Source of the DNA: JAUZPB01 sp037140715
GTDB lineage: Bacteria > Bacteroidota > Ignavibacteria > Ignavibacteriales > SURF-24
Assembly (NCBI GenBank): GCA_037140715.1
Contig: JBAXDX010000012.1
Location: forward strand, 1 to 45,514
Direction: 5' to 3'
Length of the DNA stretch: 45,514 nt
Part shown: piece by piece, positions 34,553 to 43,751 of the stretch
How positions within the stretch are numbered: the first letter of the stretch is position 1
Layout of the letters: each line of letters begins with the position of its first letter
Made by a program: the position numbers and the translations under genes
Notes under the pieces: model-generated
Seen by the model: only the letters and a program-made list of their open reading frames with translations
What the model was told of the DNA's origin: nothing
Databases searched by the model: none

Positions 34553-35581
34553 TTATTTTGTAATATTGATATTTTCATTACGAATCTCTACTAACCTGAC
34601 AGGTGCCGTGGCCGGAACTAAGCCGCCTTTAAGAACAATCCTCTGTCCTTTGTCACTTGTAACAAACGCTATAAACCCTGAACCTAAACCTGTGCGGGCT
34701 TCACCGCTTAGAATATATACTTCTCTGATTAACGGATACGTCTTCTGTGCTATGTAAGCCTGATAGGGCTGGTAATAGTCATTAAACGACTGACGCCATG
34801 AAGACTCCTTACGTATCTGACTTCCATCCTTCTTGTATGATATGTGCTCAGCGTCAGAATGCCTTATTGTGTCAGAAATACCTGCTACCTTTACTTTCTG
34901 CAAAAAATTATGAGTAAGCGTGTCATACTTGTCGCTTATCCAGTTGACACCGATAATGCCAATCGCATTTTTATTTTTGGATACGTAATCAACTACAGCG
35001 GAATTATTCTCAACGGCATAACTATTTTTTGCCAGAGGGGCATTATTAATCTTTTCTTTAACGAACCTTACGGTACTGGAATTAGGGTTATCAAATACTA
35101 TCTGTATCGCAGATAATTCACTTTTTTTGTTAAGCTGCCACCAGTTGGCGATATTACCACTCATTATATCGCGAAAATTCTGCATCGTTAACAGTGTATC
35201 TTTATTCTGGTTGTTCAGGATAACGGCAACGGCATCATAGCATATCTTACGGACAATAGGGATGATGTTCTGCTTCTCAAAAATGCTGTTTTCTTCTTTG
35301 GTAAGTTTCCTTGTAACGATAACCAGACGGGCACTGTCGGAAAGCAAATCATTAATAGCCTGAGTTTCGGATTTATACAGTACATTAATTTTAGCGTAAG
35401 TATAAATTTTATTAAATGAGGTTACTTCGGAATCAACAATTGGCGCGAAAGTTTCATCAGCGCATATTGTTATCTCACCTGTAGTAGGAGTATCATTTTC
35501 TTTCGGATTGTTTTCGCGATTGCAGCCTGTAAAAGAATAAAAGAGAATGAAAATAACCGGAATTATTAATTTAGTTTTCAT
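34553..35581 (-). CDS. PstS-like phosphate-binding lipoprotein
   Basis: I chose ATG 35581, giving 342 residues, because GAAGGAGCAG stands just before it and the product then begins MKTKLIIPVIFILFYSFTGC, a lipoprotein signal with C20. A frame extends upstream to 35671 but would bury this signal. The mature part has the PBP-like fold: ICADETFAPIVDSEVTSF, VVRFVKEKIN-type ligand loops and LSGEARTGLGSGFIAFVTSD, as in PstS homologues. No pstCAB permease genes are here, so it may serve the TonB/Exb system rather than an ABC transporter (inference). Confidence 0.75.
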   Translation of the reverse strand: MKTKLIIPVIFILFYSFTGCNRENNPKENDTPTTGEITICADETFAPIVDSEVTSFNKIYTYAKINVLYKSETQAINDLLSDSARLVIVTRKLTKEENSIFEKQNIIPIVRKICYDAVAVILNNQNKDTLLTMQNFRDIMSGNIANWWQLNKKSELSAIQIVFDNPNSSTVRFVKEKINNAPLAKNSYAVENNSAVVDYVSKNKNAIGIIGVNWISDKYDTLTHNFLQKVKVAGISDTIRHSDAEHISYKKDGSQIRKESSWRQSFNDYYQPYQAYIAQKTYPLIREVYILSGEARTGLGSGFIAFVTSDKGQRIVLKGGLVPATAPVRLVEIRNENINITK

Positions 35582-35807
35582 CTGCTCCTTCATAATTCTG
35601 ATTTCTATCAGAAGATTTTTTATAAACTCTATAGAACCTGTAGCAGCCATAAACGACAATGATCCCGCCAAGAATTCTTTTCTGGTAATCCTGACTAAAA
35701 TGCAAAATATCAGAAAAATAAACCAATACTCCGACCGCTATATAAATAAAGCCCATGATAACGCCGAATACAATAGTAATCTTACTTATCATGGGCATAT
35801 TATTCAT
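35571..35807 (-). CDS. Small two-helix membrane protein in the Exb operon
   Basis: The 78-residue protein has two hydrophobic segments (about residues 10-30 and 44-60) and a polar, basic-acidic C-terminal tail. It lies 12 bp after tonB and overlaps the PstS-like start by 11 bp; its coding sequence contains that gene's ribosome site. The overlap in both directions argues for a real, translationally coupled gene. I recognise no named family. Confidence 0.7.
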   Translation of the reverse strand: MNNMPMISKITIVFGVIMGFIYIAVGVLVYFSDILHFSQDYQKRILGGIIVVYGCYRFYRVYKKSSDRNQNYEGADEN

Positions 35808-35819
35808 CTTAAAAAAAAC

Positions 35820-36635
35820 TTACTGTAGTCTGAACTGGAACGGTATAACCATACGAACCCTTACAGGTTTCCCATTCTGCTTGCCTGGTCTCCAATGGCC
35901 CATAAGTCGTGTTACTCTTACTGATTCCTCATCACAACCGGCACCAATGCCTTTTACAATACGAATATCAGTAATTGAACCATCCTTCTCAACAACGAAT
36001 CCAACCATTACCTTACCTTCAACCTGTGCTCTCTTGGCAATTTCAGGATATACAGTATGTGAATTCATAAACCTTAGAAGTTCATCCTGTCCTTCAGGAT
36101 AGCTTGGCATTTCCTCAACGAATGTAAAAGCTTCTTCCTTTACTTCTTCCTTTACAATCTCTTCTTTTGGAGTTTCGACTTCAATCAGACTATAATCAAT
36201 GCCGCCGGTGCTGCCTTCCTGAGTTTTTGCACCAGGGTCGACATTTTTTAATTCCTCAACCGTAGGGATATACTCATCAGTTACCTGATCATCAGGCTTA
36301 ACAACGGGTGGCAGAAACTTGATGGTTGATTTAAGCGGAGGGGGAGCTTCAATCTGTTCAATAACTTTCTTTTCGTCAATAGAGGGCGGGGGAGCAAGAT
36401 CTGCCATCGTAATTACTTTTTTACGTTTGGATTCATCGAACTTCTGTTCCGGCGTAAGAGCTTTGACAATTAAGGAGAATGAAGTGCCGAGAATAAAAAT
36501 AATAACAGAGACCCAAAGAGCAATACTTAAATACGTTTTATAGTGTCTGCGTAGCTGATATGCTCCATATTCCTTGTTCTTATATTTAAAAACAAGTTCA
36601 TTCAGATCCGCTTTATAAGATATTTCATTAGCCAT
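35820..36635 (-). CDS. Energy transducer TonB
   Basis: The 271-residue protein has a cytoplasmic N-terminus (MANEISYKADLNELVFKYKN), one membrane helix (about 34-56) and a proline-rich periplasmic spacer (IEAPPPLKSTIKFLPPVVKP). It ends in a TonB C-terminal domain: HTVYPEIAKRAQVEGKVMVG, then RLMGHWRPGKQNGKPVRVRM. It passes proton-motive energy from ExbBD to outer-membrane receptors. The neighbours exbD, exbD and exbB confirm the role. No TonB-dependent receptor gene is in the window, so the cargo is unknown. Confidence 0.93.
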   Translation of the reverse strand: MANEISYKADLNELVFKYKNKEYGAYQLRRHYKTYLSIALWVSVIIFILGTSFSLIVKALTPEQKFDESKRKKVITMADLAPPPSIDEKKVIEQIEAPPPLKSTIKFLPPVVKPDDQVTDEYIPTVEELKNVDPGAKTQEGSTGGIDYSLIEVETPKEEIVKEEVKEEAFTFVEEMPSYPEGQDELLRFMNSHTVYPEIAKRAQVEGKVMVGFVVEKDGSITDIRIVKGIGAGCDEESVRVTRLMGHWRPGKQNGKPVRVRMVIPFQFRLQ

Positions 36636-36653
36636 GTTTTTTGCTTTTAATTT

Positions 36654-37172
36654 TTAAAGATTCTTAATTAAGTCTAAATCTGCAGGTGTAATATCTACAA
36701 GGGCATATCGTCTTATACTGGTTATATTCATTTCATCAAGAATATCAACTACATTTTTATAATTTGATTTATCCGATGGTTTGATTAACACAACCAGATC
36801 CTTGATTGTAGTATTCTGATCAAAAAGAATTTTTCTGATTCCGCTATCCCCGAATGTTGTAACTTTGACGCTTGGGTCAGTAATACCTATATACCAGTAA
36901 ACTTTATCAAATTCACCAAGTATAATGGTCATAGTCTTAGATTCTTTAACGGCAGGAGCTTCTTCAATCTTATCGCCTGGTTTTGGCTTTACAGGAAGAT
37001 TAATCTCCATAGTCTGAGGTTTACTAAAAGTAGTGGTAAGCATAAAAAATGTTACAAGAAGAAATCCAAGGTCAACCATAGGAGTAAGGTCAACTCTGGT
37101 GGACATTTTTTTGCCCTTTTTCTTTTTGCCTTTGCCATGCCCGCCTTTTTGCGAGGTATCTAATTCAGCCAT
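36654..37172 (-). CDS. Biopolymer transport protein ExbD, copy 2
   Basis: The 172-residue protein has a long lysine/glycine-rich N-terminus (GGHGKGKKKKGKK). A single membrane helix follows with the functional aspartate in RVDLTPMVDLGFLLVTFFML, then a periplasmic domain with KTMTIILGEFDKVYWYIG. With ExbB it forms the proton-driven motor for TonB. The pair of different ExbD proteins is typical of Bacteroidota. Confidence 0.92.
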   Translation of the reverse strand: MAELDTSQKGGHGKGKKKKGKKMSTRVDLTPMVDLGFLLVTFFMLTTTFSKPQTMEINLPVKPKPGDKIEEAPAVKESKTMTIILGEFDKVYWYIGITDPSVKVTTFGDSGIRKILFDQNTTIKDLVVLIKPSDKSNYKNVVDILDEMNITSIRRYALVDITPADLDLIKNL

Positions 37173-37184
37173 AATTCAGTATTC

Positions 37185-37820
37185 CTATTTTTTCTCATCC
37201 GACTTACTGGCAAATTTAACATTCGGATTTGCTTCAAGATTAGTTATCAAATTAAATTTATTTACATTTTTATCCTGCAGAGTGCCCATAACCAGCTTTA
37301 CTACCGGATAAGCCACAGCACCATCACCGTTAATGGCGATTCTGAGACCGGGGTTTGACAGACGGGCCTGCATCACCCATACTCCGAGTTCATTATTGAC
37401 TGAGTCAACAGGGATGCCCGGCTGTTTAAATTCTTTTCTCTGTGGTTCATCTAAACCCAGCCAGCCTTTCAGATTGGCAATGGGCACACCGAAACTCGAA
37501 GTAAGAGTAAAGACCTTGGCTTCCTGCGCTGTAAACTGAACATTATATTTTTCAGAAATCTTCTGAAGTAATTTTTCTCTTGAAAAATTCTTGTTGTCAA
37601 TTCCAAAAAATACTTTCCCGTCCTTTGTCAGTGTTATGTTCATAATGTCAGTATCAGGAAGTTTTATATCAGAAATTGACGATGGTAAACTTACGATTAC
37701 CGAGTCATCGCTCTTGAACTGAGTAGTTAACATAAAAAACGTAAGCAGAAGAAATGCGACATCGCACATCGCAGTCATATCTATGACTGTACTCTTACGT
37801 GGTACTTTTACTTTTGGCAT
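37185..37820 (-). CDS. Biopolymer transport protein ExbD, copy 1
   Basis: The 211-residue protein has the ExbD helix with its aspartate in STVIDMTAMCDVAFLLLTFF and a larger periplasmic part than copy 2. The part contains a central insertion (about residues 95-150: NLKGWLGLDEPQRKEFKQPG) before the conserved AINGDGAVAYPVVKLVMGTL. The length difference suggests that the two ExbD proteins form a heteromeric stator with distinct roles (inference). It ends 12 bp before copy 2. Confidence 0.92.
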   Translation of the reverse strand: MPKVKVPRKSTVIDMTAMCDVAFLLLTFFMLTTQFKSDDSVIVSLPSSISDIKLPDTDIMNITLTKDGKVFFGIDNKNFSREKLLQKISEKYNVQFTAQEAKVFTLTSSFGVPIANLKGWLGLDEPQRKEFKQPGIPVDSVNNELGVWVMQARLSNPGLRIAINGDGAVAYPVVKLVMGTLQDKNVNKFNLITNLEANPNVKFASKSDEKK

Positions 37821-37852
37821 ATTTTATCTGTACAAAAAAGTGATTAAACTTA

Positions 37853-38656
37853 TTAATTATGATGAGCCGCGAAATTCTGAACTATTGCAACACCGGCTTC
37901 ATCAATACTATAGGTGATTTTATCAATCTTTGTCGTAAAATAGTTGTAGAAAATAATAGCAAGAGCCGATGTGCCGATACCTAAAGCAGTATTGATAAGA
38001 GCTTCAGAGATACCGTTGGCAAGAGCAACCGCATCAGGAGCACCGGCAGTAGCAAGAGCAGAGAACGCCTTGATCATACCGATTACAGTTCCTAAAAGAC
38101 CCATAAGAGTAGCAACAGATGAAATTGTAGCAATGATAACCAGGTTTTGTTCGAGCATTGGCAGTTCCAGTGAAGTAGCTTCTTCGATTTCAGCTTTAAT
38201 TGCCAAAACTTTCTGATCTCTGTTTAATACTCTGTCGCTGACCATTTCTTTGTATTTAAGAATTCCGGACCTGATTACATTAGCTACCGATCCTCTCTGC
38301 TTATCACATTCATCAACTGCTGTATCCAGATCTTCCTGAGCTATCTTTGCATGAACTTTAGCGACAAATGAGTTTATACTCCCTTTGCCTTTAGCTTTGC
38401 TGATTGTAATGAATCTTTCAATACTAAATGTAAGTACCATCATTAACAGGGTTAACAAAATAGGAACAATCATGCCACCTTTATAAACAACGCCAAGATA
38501 GTTGCCGGGAAGCGGGTGATTTGCAGGATTTTTGCCCTGGAAATTTTCCGGATTTCCTAAAACAAAAAAGAATATACTGATGGCTGCAATAAAAAGAACC
38601 GGTATTACAATGCCGGCAAAACCAGTAAAAGCAGTCTTAATTTTCGAGTTGCTCAC
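37853..38656 (-). CDS. MotA/TolQ/ExbB proton channel protein
   Basis: The 267-residue protein has an N-terminal helix (15-33), a second (about 58-80), a cytoplasmic loop and the paired C-terminal helices. The conserved pore block reads ATISSVATLMGLLGTVIGMI, then EALINTALGIGTSALAIIFY. It forms the proton channel with ExbD. The start is GTG 38656 with a GGAG site 7 bases before it. As first gene it sets expression of the six genes down to the TPR protein. Confidence 0.93.
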   Translation of the reverse strand: MSNSKIKTAFTGFAGIVIPVLFIAAISIFFFVLGNPENFQGKNPANHPLPGNYLGVVYKGGMIVPILLTLLMMVLTFSIERFITISKAKGKGSINSFVAKVHAKIAQEDLDTAVDECDKQRGSVANVIRSGILKYKEMVSDRVLNRDQKVLAIKAEIEEATSLELPMLEQNLVIIATISSVATLMGLLGTVIGMIKAFSALATAGAPDAVALANGISEALINTALGIGTSALAIIFYNYFTTKIDKITYSIDEAGVAIVQNFAAHHN

Positions 38657-38741
38657 GTCTTTCTCCTAAATAATAAAGAATTGTTTTATTGTTAAATATA
38701 TAGTTTTTATATGCTCAAATTTCATAAATCCGCGTTTCTGG

Positions 38742-38783
38742 CCGGAGTTTTATATGAATTTACCAGCAGGTAAATATGTCCGG
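38742..38783. promoter_or_regulatory. Nested dyad upstream of the exbB operon
   Basis: ATTTACC (38758-38764) and GGTAAAT (38769-38775) form a perfect stem with an AGCA loop. CCGGA (38742-38746) and TCCGG (38779-38783) close around it. It lies about 90-130 bp before the exbB start and could be a 5' leader structure or a binding site. It is not a recognisable Fur box. Confidence 0.45.
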
Positions 38784-39160
38784 GCAGTACAATAAATTTA
38801 TACAAATTTTAATGTGTAAAATTAACCAACGATTCCGGAATTAGCAATAGATAAATAATAATTCTCGGAGTGTGGCTTAGACTGTCCATAGTTTATTTTA
38901 CCCGGTTAATGTAAGGCAAAAGCATTATTATCTTACCATAAGGTTATCATATTCAATGACTTATACCGGTATCTGCTTACATACTTTCCCCTTTTCGTTA
39001 TTTATACAACTGTTTAACTGCTAAGTTCCGGCTTCTTCTGAAACAATAAGACTATACCAGCCGGGGCAATAAGAATTTAGATTGATAATTCAATATTATA
39101 TCCATAATTTACCCGCGGTTTATTAAATATTATTTTAGAATTTAGTATGGATTTTTTCAA
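38784..39160. other. Divergent intergenic region between exbB and rsmI
   Basis: AT-rich DNA that must contain the promoters of two diverging units. No coding frame or repeat is evident. No clear TTGACA-17-TATAAT pair could be assigned. Confidence 0.5.
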
Positions 39161-39844
39161 ATGGACTCTGCTTTATACATAGTAAGCACTCCCATTGGCA
39201 ATCTTAAGGATATTACGCTGCGGGCAATTGAAATACTGAAAGAAGTCAGATTTGTAGTCTGCGAGGACACACGCGTTACCGGCTTTCTGTTAAATCATTA
39301 CGAAATTAAGCAGGAATTAATTTCATTAAACGCAAAGAATGAGACTCAGAAGACAGAATATGTATTAAGCCGGATAGCCGCCGGCGAAAGCTGCGCTCTC
39401 GTTACCGATGCCGGAACTCCTGCCATATCAGACCCGGGTGTCAGACTTGTGTCCGCCGCTGTCAGGAATGATATTCAGGTTTTTGCTATCCCCGGCGCAA
39501 CTGCCGTAATAACTGCATTAAGTGTCAGCGGGCTGCCTACGGATTCTTTTGTCTTTGAAGGATTTATTCCGCAGAAGAAAGGAAGGCAGAAAAAGCTGAA
39601 ACAGCTAGCCGAAGAAGAGCGTACAATTATTATCTATGAGTCCACCTACAGAATTGAAAAGCTTCTAAATGAATTAAATGAGTACATGCCTGAAAGAACA
39701 GTAGTCGTTACGCGCGAACTTACAAAGAAATTTGAAGAAGTCTGGAGAGGAAAACCCCGTGAGCTGATTGACAGTCTTGACAGCAGGGTGTTAAAGGGGG
39801 AGTTTGTAATAGTTATATCGCCCGCCAGCTGGCGTGAACTGTAA
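39161..39844 (+). CDS. rsmI: 16S rRNA 2'-O-ribose C1402 methyltransferase RsmI
   Basis: The 227-residue SAM enzyme opens ALYIVSTPIGNLKDITLRAI. It has VVCEDTRVTGFLLNHYEI, CALVTDAGTPAISDPGVRLV, AIPGATAVITALSVSGLP and FEGFIPQKKGRQKKLKQLAE, the standard RsmI (YraL) series. It methylates C1402 in the ribosomal decoding centre. It is slightly shorter than the E. coli protein because the C-terminal extension is missing, which is common. It converges on the YceH-like gene. Confidence 0.95.
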   Translation: MDSALYIVSTPIGNLKDITLRAIEILKEVRFVVCEDTRVTGFLLNHYEIKQELISLNAKNETQKTEYVLSRIAAGESCALVTDAGTPAISDPGVRLVSAAVRNDIQVFAIPGATAVITALSVSGLPTDSFVFEGFIPQKKGRQKKLKQLAEEERTIIIYESTYRIEKLLNELNEYMPERTVVVTRELTKKFEEVWRGKPRELIDSLDSRVLKGEFVIVISPASWREL

Positions 39845-39927
39845 CTGTGTTTTTCAGCTAAGTAAATAACAGACCCGGTAGCAGTATAAAAAAGCGCGGG
39901 ATTATTTTGTTAATTTTACGGGTAAAA

Positions 39928-40557
39928 TCATTCGAACTGTTTTTTGAATTCGGTAAACCGGCTTCTGAGTTCTTCGATTTCCTGCTTAAGTTTTTCAACT
40001 TCACCTTCGAGCTTCTCTATCCGCCCTGGTTTTAGCTCAGGTTCTGCAATATCCGTATTGACAGGGCTTCCGGAAAGCAGGTGAGCATAGCGGTGTTCCT
40101 TCGTGCCGGTCTGGCGTTCAAGCTTAATCACAAACTGTTCATTATTATGGTTCATAAGACCATTAAGAGTTTCGTCCGTTTTCTCAAGGCTCTTAAACTC
40201 ATAAAGCCTTCCGGAGCGGTTTTTTATTTCGCCGGGGGTCTGTGGTCCGCGGAGCATCAGTACTGTAATCACCGCGATTTGTTTCTCATCAAATTTTAGT
40301 TCCTCAGTAAATGACTCCTTATACTTCACTACTCTTCCGCCATCCTGGACGAGACGCGCATATTTTTTCTCTCTTAATGAGTCTAATGCAATCTGAACTT
40401 CCTCATCGGAATAACTGACAACAGGCTCGCGGCTGTTTTTCTGGTTACATGCATTTGTAAGCGAATTAAGCGAAAGCGGATAATATTCAGGCGTTGAAAG
40501 CTTTTTTTCAATAAGAGAACCTGCAACGCGCACTTCACACTGATTTAGTAGTTTCAT
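39928..40557 (-). CDS. DUF480 (YceH-like) winged-helix protein with coiled-coil tail
   Basis: The 209-residue protein carries the DUF480 signature: EVRVAGSLIEKKLSTPEYYP, LSLNSLTNACNQKNSREPVV and VLMLRGPQTPGEIKNRSGRL. Two winged-helix domains fill about residues 1-170. Residues 180-209 form a heptad coiled coil (IEKLEGEVEKLKQEIEELRS) that should make it a dimer. The function of YceH is not established; DNA binding is suggested by its fold. Confidence 0.85.
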   Translation of the reverse strand: MKLLNQCEVRVAGSLIEKKLSTPEYYPLSLNSLTNACNQKNSREPVVSYSDEEVQIALDSLREKKYARLVQDGGRVVKYKESFTEELKFDEKQIAVITVLMLRGPQTPGEIKNRSGRLYEFKSLEKTDETLNGLMNHNNEQFVIKLERQTGTKEHRYAHLLSGSPVNTDIAEPELKPGRIEKLEGEVEKLKQEIEELRSRFTEFKKQFE

Positions 40558-40596
40558 ATAAAATACCCGAAGAATGTAAGTATTACAGATAAGGAG

Positions 40597-42771
40597 TTAT
40601 TTCTCTATTCCGAGACAGTTAAGTATAAAAGCGTATTTAAAGGCTTCGTTCTTAAATAAATTATATCGTCCGGAAGAACCGCTATGACCACAGTCCGTAT
40701 TTATTCTAAGTAACAACAGATTCTGATCTTCCTTGGTTGCACGAAGCTTTGCAACCCATTTTAATGGTTCCCAATAGCAGACTCTTTTATCATTAAGACT
40801 TGCAATAACAAGCATCTCAGGATATTTCTGGCGGCGGACATTATCATAAGGTGAATAAGATTTTATATAATCATAGCTGGATTTTATACCCGGATCGCCC
40901 CATTCGCTCTTTTCCCCGATTGTAAGGGGCAGGGCATCATCGAGCATGGTATTCAGGACATCAACGAACGGAACCTCGGTAACAACAGCACGGAAAAGAT
41001 CGGGACGCATATTAAGGACTGCACCAATTGTCATTCCGCCCGCACTTCTGCCGGAAAGAACTAATTTACTGGCGGAGGTGTATTTATTCCTGATAAGATA
41101 TTCGGCACAGGAAATCAAATCGGTAAAGCTGTTTTTCTTTGATAACTCCCTGCCCTGTTCATACCAGTAGTCCCCCATTTCTCCGCCACCTCTTATATGT
41201 GGAATTGCATAAATAAACCCGCGGTCAAGAAGGCTTATTACTTCATTAAAATATCTTGGGTCATTGGATATGCCATAAGCTCCGTAAGAAAACATTAATA
41301 ACGGATTGTCTCCATTCCTTACCATCCCTTTTTTATATACAATTGAGACTGGTATCTGAGTCCCGTCCTCTGCCTGTGCAAATAAACGTTCAGTAGAATA
41401 AAGAGACTTATTATAGTTTTGAGAGATATCAAGCTGTTTCTTTAACTGTCTGCTGTCCAGATCCATGTTATATTCATATAATGTCATCGGAGAAGTAAGG
41501 GATGTATAAACGAACCTGAGAATATTTGTGTTAATGTCTGTATTATAACTTGTGTTAAAATCATCATTTTCTGAATACTTAATCGTATAAACCGGTTCAG
41601 AAAACATAACCTGTCTGACTGATTTAGTAGTTTTATTAATAATTTTAATTCTCAGCAAACCTTTTTCGCGTTCAAAAAGCGCAATATGATTTCTGAATAT
41701 ATCCATTTTTTCTATTTTGATTTCCAGACGGTGGGGGATAACTTCTTTCCATTTATCCCTGGAAGGACAGGATACAGGAGCTTCCATTATTCTGAAATTT
41801 TCCGCCTTATCATTTGTCAGTATATAAAAATTCTTCTGCCCATCGTCTTCAACATAATACTGATGATTCGTCTGACGTGGAGAAATAATCTTAAACTTAC
41901 CATCAGGGGTATCAGCGTCAAGATAATAATATTCCGTAGTCAGATTGTTTTCCATTATAAGAAATATATAATTATTACTTTTTGATTTTAGTACATTAAC
42001 TGTATAAGCCTCATTCTTTTCATGATATACCAGTTCATCTTTCTTATATTCAGTATTAATGATATGCTTAAAGACCTTATACGGACGGCTTGTTACCGAA
42101 TCGAGCAGGCAGTAGTAAAGAGTCCGGTTATCGTTAGCCCATTTAAAGAAATTTGAGGTGCCCTGTATAAAATCAGCCTGCATTTTCCTGCCCGCAAGGT
42201 CTTTTATCATTATTGAATAAGATTCAATGCCAAGTGTATCAATACAATAAGCAAGTTTTGATTCATCCGGACTTATTTCAACTGCGCCAATCTTAAAGTA
42301 AGTATATCCCTTAGCTAATAATTTTTCATCGAGAATTACTTCCTCACTCTTATCGTTGTCAACTCTTTTGCGATAGTGAGTTGCGTACTGTTCCCCGTTA
42401 CGGCACTTTTTATAGTAGATATAATTTTGGGTTTCTCTGACTAATTCATACGTCTCATCTGAAGTCCTGTTGCGAAATTCTTTAATCAGTTTCTCCTGGA
42501 GGGCTTCCGTCCGGCTCATTATATTATTAGTATATTTATTTTCGGCGGCAATATACTTGCTGACTTCCCTGTTATCCTGGTAGCGCAACCAGAAATAATT
42601 ATCTGTTCTTGTATCGCCGTTAAAATCGATTATATGAGGATATATTTTTGCAACAGGTGGCTGTGGATTGTTATTAAACCTGCAGGAGGTAATCCCCAGG
42701 TAACAGAATATAGCTAATACTGTCAATAAACCGGAGTTCCGGAAGAACTTATTCCCAGATAATAATTTCAT
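40597..42771 (-). CDS. S9A family serine peptidase (oligopeptidase B-like), lipoprotein
   Basis: I start this at ATG 42771 (724 residues), so that the product begins with a lipoprotein signal ending GITSC (C30). The frame extends 30 codons upstream without sense. The N-terminal half is a seven-bladed propeller (TRTDNYFWLRYQDNREVSKY opening). The catalytic domain holds the nucleophile in SGRSAGGMTIGAVLN, the aspartate in ASLNDKRVCYWEPLKW and the histidine in TDCGHSGSSGRY. It cleaves short peptides, probably after basic residues as in oligopeptidase B. The lipid anchor puts it outside the cytoplasm. Confidence 0.88.
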   Translation of the reverse strand: MKLLSGNKFFRNSGLLTVLAIFCYLGITSCRFNNNPQPPVAKIYPHIIDFNGDTRTDNYFWLRYQDNREVSKYIAAENKYTNNIMSRTEALQEKLIKEFRNRTSDETYELVRETQNYIYYKKCRNGEQYATHYRKRVDNDKSEEVILDEKLLAKGYTYFKIGAVEISPDESKLAYCIDTLGIESYSIMIKDLAGRKMQADFIQGTSNFFKWANDNRTLYYCLLDSVTSRPYKVFKHIINTEYKKDELVYHEKNEAYTVNVLKSKSNNYIFLIMENNLTTEYYYLDADTPDGKFKIISPRQTNHQYYVEDDGQKNFYILTNDKAENFRIMEAPVSCPSRDKWKEVIPHRLEIKIEKMDIFRNHIALFEREKGLLRIKIINKTTKSVRQVMFSEPVYTIKYSENDDFNTSYNTDINTNILRFVYTSLTSPMTLYEYNMDLDSRQLKKQLDISQNYNKSLYSTERLFAQAEDGTQIPVSIVYKKGMVRNGDNPLLMFSYGAYGISNDPRYFNEVISLLDRGFIYAIPHIRGGGEMGDYWYEQGRELSKKNSFTDLISCAEYLIRNKYTSASKLVLSGRSAGGMTIGAVLNMRPDLFRAVVTEVPFVDVLNTMLDDALPLTIGEKSEWGDPGIKSSYDYIKSYSPYDNVRRQKYPEMLVIASLNDKRVCYWEPLKWVAKLRATKEDQNLLLLRINTDCGHSGSSGRYNLFKNEAFKYAFILNCLGIEK

Positions 42772-43055
42772 TAAGATTGTTCTGATTTTTTTGAAATAAA
42801 TTATATTAACATTATCAATAATAAACGCATACATCTGTAATAATTGTGACGGATTTAACAATGTTGCATCCTTTCAGAAATAACAGGAAGAAACTGCCTG
42901 ACAGTTCCTGACAATTTCTGAATTATTACAGGTGTACGACAAATTTTTCTTTTCCTTCATACCTTTGCCCGCAGTCATAACTGATTCATGGGAAGTGAGA
43001 ATAATTAAGATTATGAGAATGATTAAGACATGAATTCACCTGCGTTCATTATGAT

Positions 43056-43709
43056 TCAGTTGAAAGGATAGCCCTTTTTATATGAAATTTCAGGTTTTTC
43101 ATCTGAAATCCCCTCTTCTTCCTCTTCCCAGTCGTATTTATGCGGAGGGTCGTACTTCTTAAAATAAAAAGCGCAGAATATACCTGAAAAAGCACCGAAT
43201 AAATGTAACTCGTAAGATACCTGGTTATCCTGCGGTAAAATACCCCATACGAGACCGCCGTAAAGAAAAGTTACAATCAAAGCAAGTGCAATCGAACGGG
43301 TATCGCGTCTGATCATTCCGCTGAAATAAAGAAAGGACACAAAGCCGTAAACCATTCCGCTTGCCCCGATATGATATGATGCCCGCGCGAAAAACCAGCC
43401 AAGTATATCAGGCATAAAGAATACAATCATAAATATCCTGAACGCCGCTGCAGGGTAAAAGTAAAGTATTCCTGTACCAAGTAAAACCAGGGGAATTGAA
43501 TTTGAAATAAGATGATTGAAATCAGCATGGATAAAAGGCATAGTTAAAATGCCGGCCAGCCCCGTAAGGGTTAACGGATACAGCCCGAATTTTATAAAAC
43601 TTACACTAAAAAGTATCTCTGTCAGCTTTACTGCCCACATTACGCCAGCGAATCCCAGCGGAATTGATATACTGAATATAAATTTTTTCTTCTCTTCGCT
43701 CATTTCCAT
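43056..43709 (-). CDS. Rhomboid family intramembrane serine protease
   Basis: The protein has the rhomboid core: IHADFNHLISNSIPL, then the nucleophile in YHIGASGMVYGFVSFLYF and the catalytic histidine in SYELHLFGAFSGIF. It has about six membrane helices and a short acidic cytoplasmic tail. ATG 43709 (218 residues; 43703 is possible) is preferred: the frame runs up to an ATG at 43766, but that segment (MGFFFQ) is the terminator hairpin and T-run of the preceding gene. Substrate unknown. Confidence 0.88.
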   Translation of the reverse strand: MEMSEEKKKFIFSISIPLGFAGVMWAVKLTEILFSVSFIKFGLYPLTLTGLAGILTMPFIHADFNHLISNSIPLVLLGTGILYFYPAAAFRIFMIVFFMPDILGWFFARASYHIGASGMVYGFVSFLYFSGMIRRDTRSIALALIVTFLYGGLVWGILPQDNQVSYELHLFGAFSGIFCAFYFKKYDPPHKYDWEEEEEGISDEKPEISYKKGYPFN

Positions 43710-43751
43710 TAACTGTTTTGCTCTTCTCAAAATTATATTTAACACAGACTG

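Noticed and set aside
35582..35671. 30-codon N-terminal extension of the PstS-like gene
   Set aside because: It overlaps the small membrane gene in another frame, and the internal ATG at 35581 has a strong ribosome site and a lipoprotein signal.
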